6,116 nucleotides of DNA from Rhodoferax sp. (GTDB lineage Bacteria; Pseudomonadota; Gammaproteobacteria; Burkholderiales; Burkholderiaceae_C). Location: assembly GCA_016463455.1 (NCBI GenBank), contig JAEMRG010000124.1, positions 1 to 6,116 of the forward strand, in the 5' to 3' direction. A program made the position numbers and the translations under genes. This document shows, in pieces, positions 4,567 to 6,116 of the stretch (its first letter is position 1; every line of letters starts with the position of its first letter). The notes below the pieces were generated by a model. That model did no database searches and was not told the origin of the DNA. It saw only the letters and a program-made list of their open reading frames with translations.

Positions 4567-6116
4567 GTGGCAACCCGCTGGCAAGCTTTCTTGCCCTCCC
4601 TACCCGCCCTGCAATGGGGGCGCCACTACGACCGCAGCACTTTGTCGCGCGACCTGCTGGCCGCGTCCATCGTCACCGTCATGCTCATCCCGCAAAGCCT
4701 GGCCTATGCCTTGCTGGCCGGGCTGCCGCCGCAAGCGGGCTTGTATGCCAGCGTGGCACCGCTGCTCTTGTATGCGCTTTTTGGCAGTAGCCGCGTGCTG
4801 GCGGTCGGGCCCGTGGCGGTGGTCTCGCTGATGACGGCAGCGGCCATAGGCACGCATGCCGCGCCGGGCTCCGAACACTACTGGGCCGTGGCCATCACCC
4901 TGGCATTTATGTCCGGCGCCATGCTGCTGCTGATGGGCGTGTTGCGCCTCGGTTTTTTGGCAAATTTTCTGAGCCATCCGGTGATCGCCGGTTTTATTTC
5001 CGCCTCCGGCTTATTGATCGCCGCCAGCCAGCTCAAAACCTTGTTGGGGTTGAGCGCGCAGGGTGAAAACTTTGCGGCACTGGTGCTTGATTTACTGCGC
5101 CAACTACCGGCCCTGCATGGCCTAAGCCTGGCCGTGGGCGGGGCGGCCCTGGTATTTTTGCTCTGGGTGCGAAAGGGCTTAAAGCCGCTGCTTGCGCGCA
5201 TAGGTATGACAGCGCGCGGCGCCGATATGCTGGCCAAAGCCGGGCCCGTGGCCGCCATCGCGCTCAGTACCGGGCTGGCCTGGGTTTTCCAGTGGCAGGA
5301 CCAGGGGCTCAAGATCGTGGGCGATGTACCCGACGGTCTGCCGCCTTTGACGCTGCCTTTGTGGGACGCAAGCTTGTGGAAGTCCTTGGCCATGCCGGCC
5401 TTGCTGATCAGCGTGGTGGGCTTTGTGGAATCGGTGTCGGTGGGCCAAACCCTGGCCGCCAAGCGCCGCCAACGCATTGAGCCGGACCAGGAGCTGCTGG
5501 CGCTGGGCGCGAGCAATATCGCCGCCAGCCTCAGCGGCGGGTTTCCGGTGACCGGCGGTTTTGCGCGCTCGGTGGTCAATTTCGACGCGGGCGCGCAAAC
5601 ACCGGCCGCCGGGATATTCACCGCGCTGGGCATTACGCTGGCGACTGTGTTTTTGACACCTGCGCTGTACTACCTGCCGCAAGCCACTTTGGCCGCGACG
5701 ATTGTGGTGGCGGTGTTGTCGCTGGTGGATGTGGGCATATTCCGCCGCACCTGGACCTATTCCAAAGCCGACTTTGCCGCCGCGCTGGCGACGCTGCTGG
5801 TGACGCTGGGCCTGGGCGTGGAAACCGGGCTGGTGGCTGGGGTGGCCGTGTCTTTGGCCTTGTACCTGCTGCGCACCAGCCGACCGCATATTGCCGAAGT
5901 GGGCCAGGTGCAAGGCACCGAGCACTTTCGCAATGTGCGCCGCCACGAAGTGATTACGCATGCGCGGGTGATGGGTTTGCGCGTGGATGAAAACCTGTAT
6001 TTCGCCAACTGCCGCGCGCTGGAAGACCGCATCAACCGCGAAGTGGCACAGCATCCGGCGCTGGCGCATCTGGTCTTGCAATGCAGCGCCATCAACCACA
6101 TTGACGCCAGCGCGCT
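4567..6116 (+). CDS. SulP-family anion permease with C-terminal STAS domain (partial, 3' end outside window)
   Basis: The frame opens with GTG directly after the previous TAA and stays open for 516 codons to the window edge. SulP (SLC26-type) proteins are inner-membrane carriers for sulfate, bicarbonate or other anions. The first-helix signature reads VTVMLIPQSLAYALLAGLPP (36-55), followed by GLYAS (58-62) and the LAVGPVAVVSL block (78-88). The core continues with SHPVIAGF (136-143), FVESVSVGQTLAAKR (286-300) and the conserved GGFPVTGGFARSVVN region (324-338). The membrane part ends near 437. A STAS domain follows from about 465 (VMGLRVDENLYFANC) to IDASA at 512-516; S515 sits where SpoIIAA-like domains carry the phosphorylated residue. 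GTG is chosen because the next in-frame ATG (4681) would remove half of the first helix. As the last visible gene of a persulfide-responsive operon it may carry sulfite or sulfate, but the anion and direction are inferred. Confidence 0.9.
   Translation, partial: MATRWQAFLPSLPALQWGRHYDRSTLSRDLLAASIVTVMLIPQSLAYALLAGLPPQAGLYASVAPLLLYALFGSSRVLAVGPVAVVSLMTAAAIGTHAAPGSEHYWAVAITLAFMSGAMLLLMGVLRLGFLANFLSHPVIAGFISASGLLIAASQLKTLLGLSAQGENFAALVLDLLRQLPALHGLSLAVGGAALVFLLWVRKGLKPLLARIGMTARGADMLAKAGPVAAIALSTGLAWVFQWQDQGLKIVGDVPDGLPPLTLPLWDASLWKSLAMPALLISVVGFVESVSVGQTLAAKRRQRIEPDQELLALGASNIAASLSGGFPVTGGFARSVVNFDAGAQTPAAGIFTALGITLATVFLTPALYYLPQATLAATIVVAVLSLVDVGIFRRTWTYSKADFAAALATLLVTLGLGVETGLVAGVAVSLALYLLRTSRPHIAEVGQVQGTEHFRNVRRHEVITHARVMGLRVDENLYFANCRALEDRINREVAQHPALAHLVLQCSAINHIDASA

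Noticed and set aside
4878..6099. Two long open frames on the - strand (4878-5633 and 5179-6099)
   Set aside because: They are antisense to the SulP gene, are rich in Arg, His, Gln or Ser as expected for GC-rich shadow frames, and show no domain motif. The + strand frame carries continuous SulP signatures.

Overview
The window looks like chromosomal DNA of a beta-proteobacterium, most likely a Burkholderiales/Comamonadaceae-type organism. This rests on the GC-rich coding style with AT-rich gaps and on the protein types (HtpX homologue, COG2509-type FAD enzyme, a BigR-like sulfur module). The assignment is an inference from style, not from a marker gene. I see no tRNA, rRNA, CRISPR array, insertion sequence or phage gene.

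Left part (1-2260). The window opens in the last 59 codons of an HtpX-type membrane metalloprotease on the + strand. It meets, tail to tail, a large FAD-dependent oxidoreductase on the - strand (294-2159), whose cellular role is not known. Upstream of that gene is a strong rho-independent terminator (2233-2260, - strand). It isolates the gene from its neighbour and rules out a longer annotated N-terminus. Next comes an AT-rich gap with three exact-phase 10-bp T-tract repeats (2331-2360).

Right part (2391-6116). This is one divergent sulfur module. Leftward runs an ETHE1/Blh-type persulfide dioxygenase. Rightward runs a tightly packed operon: an ArsR-family repressor with the cysteine pair spacing of BigR/SqrR persulfide sensors, two half-size YeeE/YedE (DUF395) sulfur transporters, and a SulP-family anion permease with a C-terminal STAS domain that runs off the window. 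Junctions in the operon are a 4-base ATGA overlap, an 11-base gap and a zero-base TAA|GTG abutment.

The control region between the divergent arms (3267-3359) is the most striking part. A perfect 11-bp inverted repeat with a 19-base spacer contains two completely overlapping sigma-70-like promoters. Their -10 and -35 boxes, and even the GGAG ribosome-binding cores, are placed as mirror images around one dyad at base 3314. The likely logic is that the reduced repressor sits on the repeat and shuts both promoters, and that persulfide or H2S stress links its two cysteines and releases it. The cell then makes the dioxygenase (persulfide to sulfite) together with membrane proteins that move sulfur compounds and anions. 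The regulator, dioxygenase and YeeE parts match a known type of module. The SulP member, the lack of a rhodanese or SQR in view, and the mirror-symmetric promoter are the points worth following.
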